From NCBI RefSeq assembly GCF_016801985.1, contig NZ_JAEVLS010000008.1:310001-374000 (forward strand): 64,000 nucleotides of DNA, in the 5' to 3' direction. The position numbers and the translations under genes were made by a program. Positions 57,565 through 64,000 of the stretch are shown piece by piece (within the stretch, counting starts at the first letter, position 1; each line of letters starts with the position of its first letter). The DNA is from Steroidobacter gossypii. Its GTDB lineage: Bacteria; Pseudomonadota; Gammaproteobacteria; Steroidobacterales; Steroidobacteraceae. A model generated the notes under the pieces. The model saw nothing but the letters and a program-made list of their open reading frames with translations. It was not told the origin of the DNA and made no database searches.

Positions 57565-57590
57565 ACGTGACGGGGCGGAGCGTACCCGAA
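57565..57590 (+). promoter_or_regulatory. ops-like recruitment element 1
   Basis: A 26-bp block, identical at 25 positions with 61052-61077, contains GGGCGGAGCGTACCCGAA at its end. The core GGCGGAGCGT resembles the E. coli ops element GGCGGTAGCGTG, short of one loop base. The ops hairpin pairs (CG..CG) can still form, with loop GAG. It lies about 42 nt into the predicted transcript, a suitable place for RfaH-like recruitment. The NusG-like genes beside it are the presumed readers. Confidence 0.7.
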
Positions 57591-57922
57591 AGTCAAAGAA
57601 GCAACTTCAAACGCAGTTCGAATCTCACTGTTTTTGTTAGAGAGCAATAAGCGCCTCGCATCTCGCGAGTATCGCGCGTCTGGCCAAAACACCGTAGCTA
57701 ACAAGCACATCCCGCCGGATTTTCAACGGCGGCGTCTCGTGCGCACACCTGCATGATTGCTTTCCCGACTATCGCAGCGACTGCAGCGATGGCAGGGATT
57801 TCTGCGTGCCGTAAAAGGGGCAATCGGTCCGTTTGGCTCTGCATGTACGCATGCATGACGTCGCGTACGACACTCGGCAACGCAACTCGTTCTGCGGTGA
57901 AATGGTTCCGGAGTTCACGCGC
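57591..57922 (+). other. Leader between ops-like element 1 and cysS
   Basis: About 330 nt of predicted 5' leader separate the ops-like element from cysS. A short frame at 57753 is open but not convincing. No T-box (specifier/antiterminator with conserved T-box sequence) was seen. In-frame upstream starts for cysS were considered and rejected for lack of conserved residues. Confidence 0.35.
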
Positions 57923-59344
57923 ATGCCTATTCAGATATTCAACTCGCTGAGCGGCCGCAAGGAAGAATTCCGCAGTCACGAGGCGGGCGTGGTCCGCATG
58001 TACGTCTGCGGAGATACGGTTTATGACTTCTGCCACATCGGCCATGCGCGATCCAAAGTTGCATTCGATACCGTGCGGCGATATCTGGAGTACCGCGGCT
58101 ATCGCGTCGTCCACGTGCGGAACATCACAGACATCGACGACAAGATCATCCAGCGCGCGAACCAGAACGGCGAGAGCATTCAATCGCTGACGCAGCGTTT
58201 TATCGCAGCGATGCACGAGGACTACGATCGTCTGGGCATCCTCCGGCCGACGCACGAGCCGAGGGCGACCGAGCACATTGGCGGCATCATCGCGCTGACT
58301 CGGCGGCTCGTCGATAAAGGCCATGCATACGTCGCTGCCAACGGCGACGTGATGTATTCGGTCGCGAGCTTCGCGGAGTACGGGCGACTCTCCGGCCGCG
58401 ATCTCGACGATCTGCGAGCGGGGGCGCGCGTCGCGGTCGACGAAGCCAAGCGCGATCCCGCCGATTTCGTGTTGTGGAAACGTGCCAAACCCGGCGAGCC
58501 TTGCTGGCCCTCGCCGTGGGGCGATGGGCGCCCCGGCTGGCACATCGAATGTTCCGCCATGTCGCTGGATCTGCTCGGGTCGCGCTTCGACATTCATGGC
58601 GGCGGAATGGATCTGAAGTTCCCGCATCACGAGAATGAAATCGCGCAATCGTGCGCGGCGACCGGCGATACGTTTGCGACCGTTTGGATGCACAACGGTT
58701 TCGTCAACATCGATGATCAGAAGATGTCGAAGTCTCTCGGCAACTTCTTTCGGATTCGCGACGTGCTCGGCTCGGGTTACCTGCGCGATCCGGAAGTGCT
58801 GCGATTCTTTCTCGCCTCCAGCCACTATCGCGGTCCCATCAACTATTCGCTGGTGCAGATCGAGCAGGCAGATGCCGCGCTGTGCCGGCTCTACACGGCG
58901 CTGCGCGACCTTCCGGAAGCCGCTGCATGGCGGCCGAGCGCAGCGACGCAACGATTCGAGGAGGCGATGGACGACGACTTCAACTCGCCGGACGCCATCG
59001 CCGCGTTACAGACACTCGCGACGCAAATCAATCGTGCGAAGTCGTCAGGCGAGATCGCGACAGCCGCGGCACTGGCCTCCGAGCTGAAGTCGTTGGGGCG
59101 AGTGTTGGGCGTGCTTCAACTCGCGCCCGAAGAGTTTTTGCGCAAGTCGAAAGTCGCGCACGAGCTTGGCGAGCAAACGCCTGACATGAGCATCGCGAGA
59201 ATCGAGTTGCTGATTGCGGCGCGCAGCGTGGCTCGTGCCGCGGGCAAGTTCAAAGAGTCGGACAGCATCCGCGACCAGCTTTCGCACGCGGGCATTCTCC
59301 TGGAAGACAAGCCGGACAAGACCACGACCTGGCGTCGCCTCTGA
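57923..59344 (+). CDS. cysS: Cysteinyl-tRNA synthetase
   Basis: The 473-residue class I synthetase charges tRNA-Cys. ATG 57923 follows GGAG by nine bases; in-frame starts at 57833 and 57902 extend it. Active-site motifs are intact: HIGH at 38-41, KMSKS at 267-271, the zinc ligands C29 (MYVCGD), the C in HIECSAMS and the HHENE histidine. It runs full length to the C-terminal TTTWRR. The stop overlaps the start of the phosphoesterase gene by one base (TGATG). It sits inside what looks like a biosynthetic locus, so it may be a second, dedicated or resistance copy; whether the genome has another cysS is not visible. Confidence 0.95.
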   Translation: MPIQIFNSLSGRKEEFRSHEAGVVRMYVCGDTVYDFCHIGHARSKVAFDTVRRYLEYRGYRVVHVRNITDIDDKIIQRANQNGESIQSLTQRFIAAMHEDYDRLGILRPTHEPRATEHIGGIIALTRRLVDKGHAYVAANGDVMYSVASFAEYGRLSGRDLDDLRAGARVAVDEAKRDPADFVLWKRAKPGEPCWPSPWGDGRPGWHIECSAMSLDLLGSRFDIHGGGMDLKFPHHENEIAQSCAATGDTFATVWMHNGFVNIDDQKMSKSLGNFFRIRDVLGSGYLRDPEVLRFFLASSHYRGPINYSLVQIEQADAALCRLYTALRDLPEAAAWRPSAATQRFEEAMDDDFNSPDAIAALQTLATQINRAKSSGEIATAAALASELKSLGRVLGVLQLAPEEFLRKSKVAHELGEQTPDMSIARIELLIAARSVARAAGKFKESDSIRDQLSHAGILLEDKPDKTTTWRRL

Positions 59345-60105
59345 TGCGGCTGTTCGCGCTGTCCGATGTGCACGTCGATTACGAAGCCAATTTCAAATGG
59401 GTTCGCAATCTCTCCAGGATCGATTATCGCGACGACGTGTTGATTCTGGCGGGCGACGTTACACACCATCAGTCACAGCTCGCCGCTTGTCTGGACACGC
59501 TGGTGGGGCGCTTCAGAAATGTTTTGTTCGTGCCCGGCAACCACGACCTGTGGGTTTGGGGCGAGGAACGCGAGCAGACGTCACTGCACAAGTTTGCCCG
59601 TGTCGTGGCCACGGTCGAGGCAAGCGGCGCCGTGATGCAGCCGTCTTGGTACGGGCAGACGCTGATCGTGCCGCTGCTCGGATGGTACGACTACAGTTTC
59701 GGGGCTCCTTCGGAGGAGCTACGGCAGATGTGGATGGATTATCGCGCGTGCCGCTGGCCCGAAAAATTCGAAGTCGAGGACGTGGCTGCGCATTTCGCCG
59801 GCTTGAATCGCGAGGTCGCGCCGGCGGCCGCGACAAGAGTCATTACGTTTTCGCATTTTCTGCCGCGGGTTGACCTGGTCCCGGCATTCGTGCCCGCTCG
59901 ACATCGCGTGCTCGATCCGGTGCTCGGCAGCACTCGGCTGGAACGTCGATTGCGTCAGCTGCGCTCCACGCTGCACATCTATGGGCACAGCCACATCAAT
60001 CGACGCGTTCGACTCGACGGCGTCACGTACGTGAACAATGCCTTCGGCTATCCCAGCGAATCCGGCATGACCGCCAGAGAGCTGCTGTGCGTGGCTGAGA
60101 TCTGA
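59344..60105 (+). CDS. Calcineurin-like metallophosphoesterase
   Basis: The 253-residue protein has all five metallophosphoesterase motifs: D-x-H (D8, H10), GDVTHH (D38), GNHD (N67, H68), FSHFLPR and GHSHINRR. It is probably cytoplasmic, cleaving a phosphomonoester or phosphodiester; the substrate is unknown. It is translationally coupled to cysS (TGATG overlap), so in this locus it may act on a nucleotide or phosphopantetheine product. Confidence 0.88.
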   Translation: MRLFALSDVHVDYEANFKWVRNLSRIDYRDDVLILAGDVTHHQSQLAACLDTLVGRFRNVLFVPGNHDLWVWGEEREQTSLHKFARVVATVEASGAVMQPSWYGQTLIVPLLGWYDYSFGAPSEELRQMWMDYRACRWPEKFEVEDVAAHFAGLNREVAPAAATRVITFSHFLPRVDLVPAFVPARHRVLDPVLGSTRLERRLRQLRSTLHIYGHSHINRRVRLDGVTYVNNAFGYPSESGMTARELLCVAEI

Positions 60106-60434
60106 CACAGGCCCGGAAGCGGGGCGCTCGAGCGAGCTCGGGCAATGCAGCTTCACCATCGGCACGCGCGTGCCGTATTCACCGCCAGACAGCCGGCACC
60201 GTGACCGCGCCGGCCGATGGTCTTTCCAGCAATTCGCTCCTACGGCCGAGTACCGGCCGCGCCTTGCGCCGACCCGCCAGATCTCGATTCGACCGCTGTT
60301 GCAAGCGTCCGAGCATTCGCGACGGCCCGAGTTATCGGGCGCGGCGCTGATGAAGGGCGCGAGGAACTGGCGTCGCTACGTCATGGCTTGGCGGTTCGCA
60401 AGCGGCTCGGGGCGATAGAACAGGGAGGCACGAG
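60106..60434. other. Intergenic region before NusG-like copy 2
   Basis: The 329 bp contain no gene I can support. CGGCACGCGCGTGCCG at 60160-60175 is a perfect 16-bp palindrome and may terminate or fold. A good Shine-Dalgarno (GGGAGG) precedes the next gene. Confidence 0.4.
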
Positions 60435-60941
60435 ATGATGATGCAGTCGAGCGTTGAACCTTGGTTCGTTCTTCGGACCCGAAGCCATCACGAGAACACT
60501 GCGCATAACGATCTGCGGGTCAGGCGCATCAATTCCTATTTGCCGTTGCGCACGGTGACGCGAAATCGCAATGGCCGCAGGACTCCGATGCAGGTGCCGC
60601 TGTTTCCAGGTTATATATTCGTGCAGCCGCGCCTGGAGCAGTTCGAGAACATTCGCTACGTGCGCGGTTCCTGCGGGCTCGTGCTGCATGGAATGAAGCC
60701 TGCGCCCATGCCCGAAAAGGATCTGGAAGCAGTGCGAATCCTGGTTGGCAGCGGCGCCGCGCTCGCTGTGAATCCGCAGCTCATTCCCGGCCAGCGCGTC
60801 GAAGTGATCGCCGGTCCCTTCATGGGCGTGCAGGGCGAGCTGATTCGCGTGAAGTGTCAGCAGCGCCTGGTGCTGAACACTCATCTGCTCAACAGCAGCG
60901 TGAGCGTGGAAGTCGACGCGGACAAAGTCGTGATCTTGTGA
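60435..60941 (+). CDS. NusG/RfaH-like specialised antitermination factor, copy 2
   Basis: The 168-residue paralogue of the gene at 56907 has NGN (WFVLRTRSHHE, VPLFPGYIFVQP) and KOW (PGQRVEVIAGPFMGVQG) domains. ATG 60435, followed directly by ATGATG, is behind GGGAGGCACG. It differs most from copy 1 in the NGN middle (NSYLPLRTVTRNRNG), a surface that contacts the non-template strand in RfaH. A promoter and ops-like element follow, as in copy 1. Confidence 0.9.
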   Translation: MMMQSSVEPWFVLRTRSHHENTAHNDLRVRRINSYLPLRTVTRNRNGRRTPMQVPLFPGYIFVQPRLEQFENIRYVRGSCGLVLHGMKPAPMPEKDLEAVRILVGSGAALAVNPQLIPGQRVEVIAGPFMGVQGELIRVKCQQRLVLNTHLLNSSVSVEVDADKVVIL

Positions 60942-60984
60942 GCGACGCTCGCGGAATGTTTGCAAATCTGGTTCGAGTTTCCGG

Positions 60985-61012
60985 TTGACACGAGAGCTGG
61001 ATTTGTTACTCT
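60985..61012 (+). promoter_or_regulatory. Extended -10 promoter of the ACP-fusion operon
   Basis: TTGACA is separated by 16 bp from TACTCT with an extended TG (TGTTACTCT). It is the counterpart of the promoter at 57497. Confidence 0.65.
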
Positions 61013-61051
61013 GCAGCTATCCAAAAACGTTCCCTCGCATCGCGTGATCAA

Positions 61052-61077
61052 ACGTGACAGGGCGGAGCGTACCCGAA
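61052..61077 (+). promoter_or_regulatory. ops-like recruitment element 2
   Basis: This is the second copy of the 26-bp block, again ending GGGCGGAGCGTACCCGAA; one base differs from copy 1. It starts 40 bp after the -10 end region, at about +41 of the predicted transcript, and 172 bp before the next start codon. The two copies share promoter, spacing and element, while the flanking DNA has diverged, which supports function. Confidence 0.7.
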
Positions 61078-61248
61078 TGACGAACAGCTCATTCGGCATC
61101 TCATCCAAGTGTTGATCCTGCGGACCTGCGCTCGCCTCCCGAGCGCACTCACCGGCTTCGTTACTTTCATTCTTGGATTGCACAGCTCTTCGCGCGTGGC
61201 GAGGAGTGTTCGTTCGTGCGCGCGCTTCGGCAATCCCATGGAGGCGCT

Positions 61249-61566
61249 ATGGCGATGCAAACTTTCGAAGAGCTGGCGGACGAAGACCTGGACCGGATCG
61301 AAGCTCGAGCGGCGGCCGCGACCACCGGACCCTGGTTCTCATATGTGGCCGGCCGCGATCCGGAAGCCGACGGCAGCTTCATCGAGCTGGGCAGGTGTAA
61401 CGAAGTCGGGACCTTCGAGTCCATCGAGCTCGTCGGCGCGACGGCAGCCGACCAGGACTTCATCGCCAGCGCGAGGCAGGATGTGCCGATGTTGCTGCGT
61501 GCAGTTCGCTGCTTGCGCGCCCGCCTGCGCTACGAATCCGTTTCGAACAAGAACGACTCGCACTAG
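61249..61566 (+). CDS. Small Ea22/Ead-like protein of unknown function
   Basis: The 105-residue product starts at ATG 61249 behind GGAGGCGCT. It has the pattern of phage Ea22/Ead-type small proteins: an acidic N-terminal helix (EELADEDLDRIEARAAAATTGPW), then DQDFIASARQDVPMLLRAVRCLRARL. The role is unknown in the family. It is the first gene after ops-like element 2 and is 10 bp from the large fusion gene. Confidence 0.65.
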   Translation: MAMQTFEELADEDLDRIEARAAAATTGPWFSYVAGRDPEADGSFIELGRCNEVGTFESIELVGATAADQDFIASARQDVPMLLRAVRCLRARLRYESVSNKNDSH

Positions 61567-61576
61567 ATCAACGACG

Positions 61577-64000
61577 ATGGACCAGGACACGTTACAGGAC
61601 CGGACCGAGACTTATCTGACGTCGCTGATCAGCGCGGCGGCACAGACATCCGCTGCGTTCGATGCGCAGGCGCCATTCGGCGAGCTCGGCGTCAACTCGT
61701 TCCAGGTGCTCAAGATCATCAAGCGGCTGGAGCAGGACTTCGGCGCCTTGCCGAAAACGCTGTTGTTCGAGAATTTCAACGTTCGGGATCTCGCGAGCTA
61801 CTTCGTAAAGGCGCATGCGGCCGTGCTGGCTCAAAAGTTTGCAACCGAAACGGCCGCTCCTGTCCGCTCATCCGCGCCGCGGGTCGAGCTCACGGAAAAG
61901 GCGGCGCCGGCACAGAGCGCGCCGACCATCGCAGCCGCCGCGGCGCCGCCGAAGCTCATCGCGATCAAGCACCTGGAGAATTATCCGCAGCTCCAGCGGC
62001 GGCGCCAGGAAATCTTTCATCAGTACAAGAATGAGTCGTCGGTCTCGCGCGGCACCCAAGTGATCGCGCCGCTGCTGTTCTTCGGCGGCGAGCAGCGCGG
62101 CTATTTCAACTGCGGCCGCAGCAAGGACATCTTGCTTGCCTACGGGTACACCGGGCCGGCCGATCACTTCCTGTCGCTCGCCGAGCAACTGTATCGCTAC
62201 TGCACGGACCGCGGACTGCAGTTCAATTTGTTTGCCGAACAGCCGTTGCCCGATATGTGCGGCAAGCGCTTTACCGCGACCCCGTTCGGGGTCATGCAGC
62301 GGATCGTCGACCTGCGCTCGTTCACGCTCGAAGGACAGAAGATGCGCCGTTTGCGCTATCAGGTGTCCAAGTTCGAGAAAGCGGGCGCGTGTCGCACCGA
62401 GGAATACCTCTGTGGCAGCGACCCGCAAAAAGCGCAGACGATCGCGGCCATCATCGACAAGTGGTGCGCTTCGCGCACGATGGTCAATCCGCTCATATAT
62501 ATCGTCAAGGACGAGATCCTCGCCGGCACACTCGCCCGCGAGCATCGGCTGTTCCTGACCTATGTCGACGACGTCATGCAGAACGTAATTCTGATCTCGC
62601 CGATGGCGGCGGGCGAGCAGGGCGATCGTCGGGGCTATCTGATGGACCTGGAGTTCTACGGCGCCGACATGCCGCTCGGCGGCCTGGAGTTCGCGATCGT
62701 CAATATCGTCAACACGCTGCTGGCCGAAGGCTGCGACGTGTTCAGCATGGGCGGTACTTACGGCTGCAAGTGCAGCGACTCGCCGACTGCCGATGCCGAG
62801 ATCGAGAGCGTGCTGAGCGATCTGCGGCAGCAGAACATCTTCAACGACGAAGGTAATCTGCAGTTCAAGAACAAGTTTCGTCCCGAGAACAAGAATATCT
62901 TTCTGTGTCGTGCGGCGGACGCCGGCAAGGCGGACAACGTCATCGACATCATCATGATGATCGCCGATCCGGCGCTCACGCAGGCCGATGATGTCGATGG
63001 CGTAGCTGCGCAGACGCAGCCGCCAGTGGCAGCCGCGATCGAAGGCAATGGGCGCTCGCAGGCGCTGGCCGAAGCCGGGTTCAATCCGCACAACCTTCCC
63101 ACGGAGCACGTCGATTTCGACCTGAAGACGGATTCGTGGGCGCAGCTGCGACTGCCGGCCATCGAAAAGCAGACGTCCACTCTGTTGGGGAGATTGCAGC
63201 AGCCCGTGAACGTCAATTCGGCGCTTCGAGAGCTGTTGCCGTTCAATCATTTCGTGCTGACGGAATCCGGGCGGGCGGCGGAAGAGGTTTTCTGCCGAGC
63301 ATGGCAGAAGCAGGGGCGAGTGCCCCAGAACGTGCTGTTCCCGAGCACGATCTTCCATCAGATCGACAAAGGCTTCGAGCCGCGGGAAATGCCATGCGCC
63401 GCGCTGTTCGATCTGCACGCCAACGCGTTGTACAAGGGCAACTTGGACGTGGCGGCGCTGCGCGCGGAGCTCGAGCAATACAGTGCGAACATCGCCTATG
63501 TCTGCATCGAGTTGGCAAACAACGCGGCGGGCGGCGGGGCGGTTTCGTTATCTCACCTGAAGCAAGTGAAGGCGTTGCTGGAGCAGCACGGCATTGCATT
63601 GGTACTGGATGCAACGCGCGTGCTGGAGAATGCGCTCGCCCTCCTCGAGGACGATTCCGAGTGCCCGGGCAAGTCGCTGTGGCAAGTCGCGACTGACCTG
63701 TTGTCGCAGGCCGATGCTGTTGTCGCGAGTCTGGCCAAGGACTTTTGCGTCAACAAAGGCGGCCTCATTGCGACCAATGATCCGGCGCTGTACGAACGGC
63801 TGCAGGCATTGCTGCAACGGGACGGCAAGGGCCTGGACGTGATCGATAGAAGATGTGTCGCGCTGTCGCTGCGGAATCAAAAGTTCATCGAGAGCCAGGT
63901 GCGTCGGCGCGTCGCAGCCGTGCGCTCATTGCAGCAGCGGCTGCTCGACTGTGGCGTGCCGCTGGCGAATCGGGCGGCGGGCCATTGCGTGCTGATCGAT
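61577..64000 (+). CDS. Carrier protein / acyltransferase-like / PLP beta-eliminating lyase fusion (partial, runs off the right end)
   Basis: The frame is open for 808 codons to the window edge. Residues 1-80 form an acyl carrier domain with the phosphopantetheine serine S41 in LGVNSF. An Ala/Pro-rich linker (about 80-125) is followed by a domain (about 130-430) resembling the GNAT/FemAB-like DUF2156 fold of aminoacyl-tRNA-dependent transferases (MGGTYGCKCSD; LQFKNKFRPENKNIFL). From about 490 the C-terminus is a tryptophanase/tyrosine-phenol-lyase-like PLP domain (LTESGRAAEEVF; VVLDATRVLEN-type LVLDATRVLEN; putative PLP lysine K721 in SLAKDFCVNKGG). The combination suggests loading an amino acid, possibly cysteine given the adjacent cysS, on a carrier and cleaving it. 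The middle domain call is tentative. Confidence 0.75.
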   Translation, partial: MDQDTLQDRTETYLTSLISAAAQTSAAFDAQAPFGELGVNSFQVLKIIKRLEQDFGALPKTLLFENFNVRDLASYFVKAHAAVLAQKFATETAAPVRSSAPRVELTEKAAPAQSAPTIAAAAAPPKLIAIKHLENYPQLQRRRQEIFHQYKNESSVSRGTQVIAPLLFFGGEQRGYFNCGRSKDILLAYGYTGPADHFLSLAEQLYRYCTDRGLQFNLFAEQPLPDMCGKRFTATPFGVMQRIVDLRSFTLEGQKMRRLRYQVSKFEKAGACRTEEYLCGSDPQKAQTIAAIIDKWCASRTMVNPLIYIVKDEILAGTLAREHRLFLTYVDDVMQNVILISPMAAGEQGDRRGYLMDLEFYGADMPLGGLEFAIVNIVNTLLAEGCDVFSMGGTYGCKCSDSPTADAEIESVLSDLRQQNIFNDEGNLQFKNKFRPENKNIFLCRAADAGKADNVIDIIMMIADPALTQADDVDGVAAQTQPPVAAAIEGNGRSQALAEAGFNPHNLPTEHVDFDLKTDSWAQLRLPAIEKQTSTLLGRLQQPVNVNSALRELLPFNHFVLTESGRAAEEVFCRAWQKQGRVPQNVLFPSTIFHQIDKGFEPREMPCAALFDLHANALYKGNLDVAALRAELEQYSANIAYVCIELANNAAGGGAVSLSHLKQVKALLEQHGIALVLDATRVLENALALLEDDSECPGKSLWQVATDLLSQADAVVASLAKDFCVNKGGLIATNDPALYERLQALLQRDGKGLDVIDRRCVALSLRNQKFIESQVRRRVAAVRSLQQRLLDCGVPLANRAAGHCVLID

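Noticed and set aside
57698-58951. 417-residue minus-strand open frame over cysS
   Set aside because: It is antisense to an intact cysS with HIGH and KMSKS, and its own sequence is low in conserved motifs and ends in unstructured repeats.
1-64000. CRISPR arrays, tRNA or rRNA genes, complete IS elements
   Set aside because: I found no regularly spaced repeats, no tRNA cloverleaf (including near the integrase remnant), no rRNA and no intact transposase.

Overview
The window is high-GC bacterial DNA with dense, often overlapping genes. The xerD-dsbC pair, fdxA, a malate synthase G / glycolate oxidase (glcB, glcDEF) block, TonB-free porins and Tat/Sec exported proteins point to a gammaproteobacterium. 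The relatives I would look at first are the Nevskiales/Steroidobacteraceae/Xanthomonadales. That placement is inference from gene content, not a search.

Region 1 (1-20.5 kb) is mostly housekeeping and central catabolism: a leucine-type amino-acid dehydrogenase, an acylglycerol-phosphate acyltransferase, XerD, DsbC, a 7Fe ferredoxin and a NUDIX hydrolase. Next comes a translationally coupled five-gene operon (5.3-10.8 kb) that fits CoA-dependent aerobic anthranilate (2-aminobenzoyl-CoA) or salicylyl-CoA breakdown. It is followed by glcB facing glcDEF, a small Tat-exported Dabb protein, a LysR-like HTH-only protein, a GH105 hydrolase and a membrane-anchored AraC regulator.

Region 2 (20.7-47.6 kb) is accessory metabolism and signalling: a GH128-like/GDSL lipoprotein, a MocR regulator diverging from a carboxymuconolactone-decarboxylase/cupin pair, and a two-component system. 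That system contains a giant Reg_prop sensor kinase, a small protein resembling its dimerisation domain with the phospho-histidine replaced, and a NarL-type regulator. AraC/isochorismatase modules, an MFS exporter with an extra C-terminal domain, a porin, a Tat amidohydrolase, BenE, a GMC oxidoreductase and two tandem winged-helix/ATPase regulators follow.

Region 3 (47.6-56.9 kb) carries scars of gene transfer. There is a trbB fragment fused against an ankyrin-like gene with a nuclear-localisation-like tail, a receiver-less LuxR remnant, a second AraC/isochorismatase module, a P450, and an AAC(6')-type acetyltransferase whose 3' end runs into the remnant of a P4-type integrase.

Region 4 (56.9-64 kb, open at the right edge) looks like the start of a specialised-metabolite locus. 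Two copies of a cassette are present, each made of a NusG/RfaH-like gene, an extended -10 promoter, and about 42 nt into the predicted transcript an ops-like 26-bp element identical at 25 positions. The first cassette precedes a complete cysteinyl-tRNA synthetase coupled to a metallophosphoesterase. The second precedes a small Ea22-like protein and a giant carrier-protein / acyltransferase-like / PLP-lyase fusion. My best hypothesis is an antitermination-controlled pathway that handles cysteine or sulfur on a carrier protein; this is the most novel part of the window.
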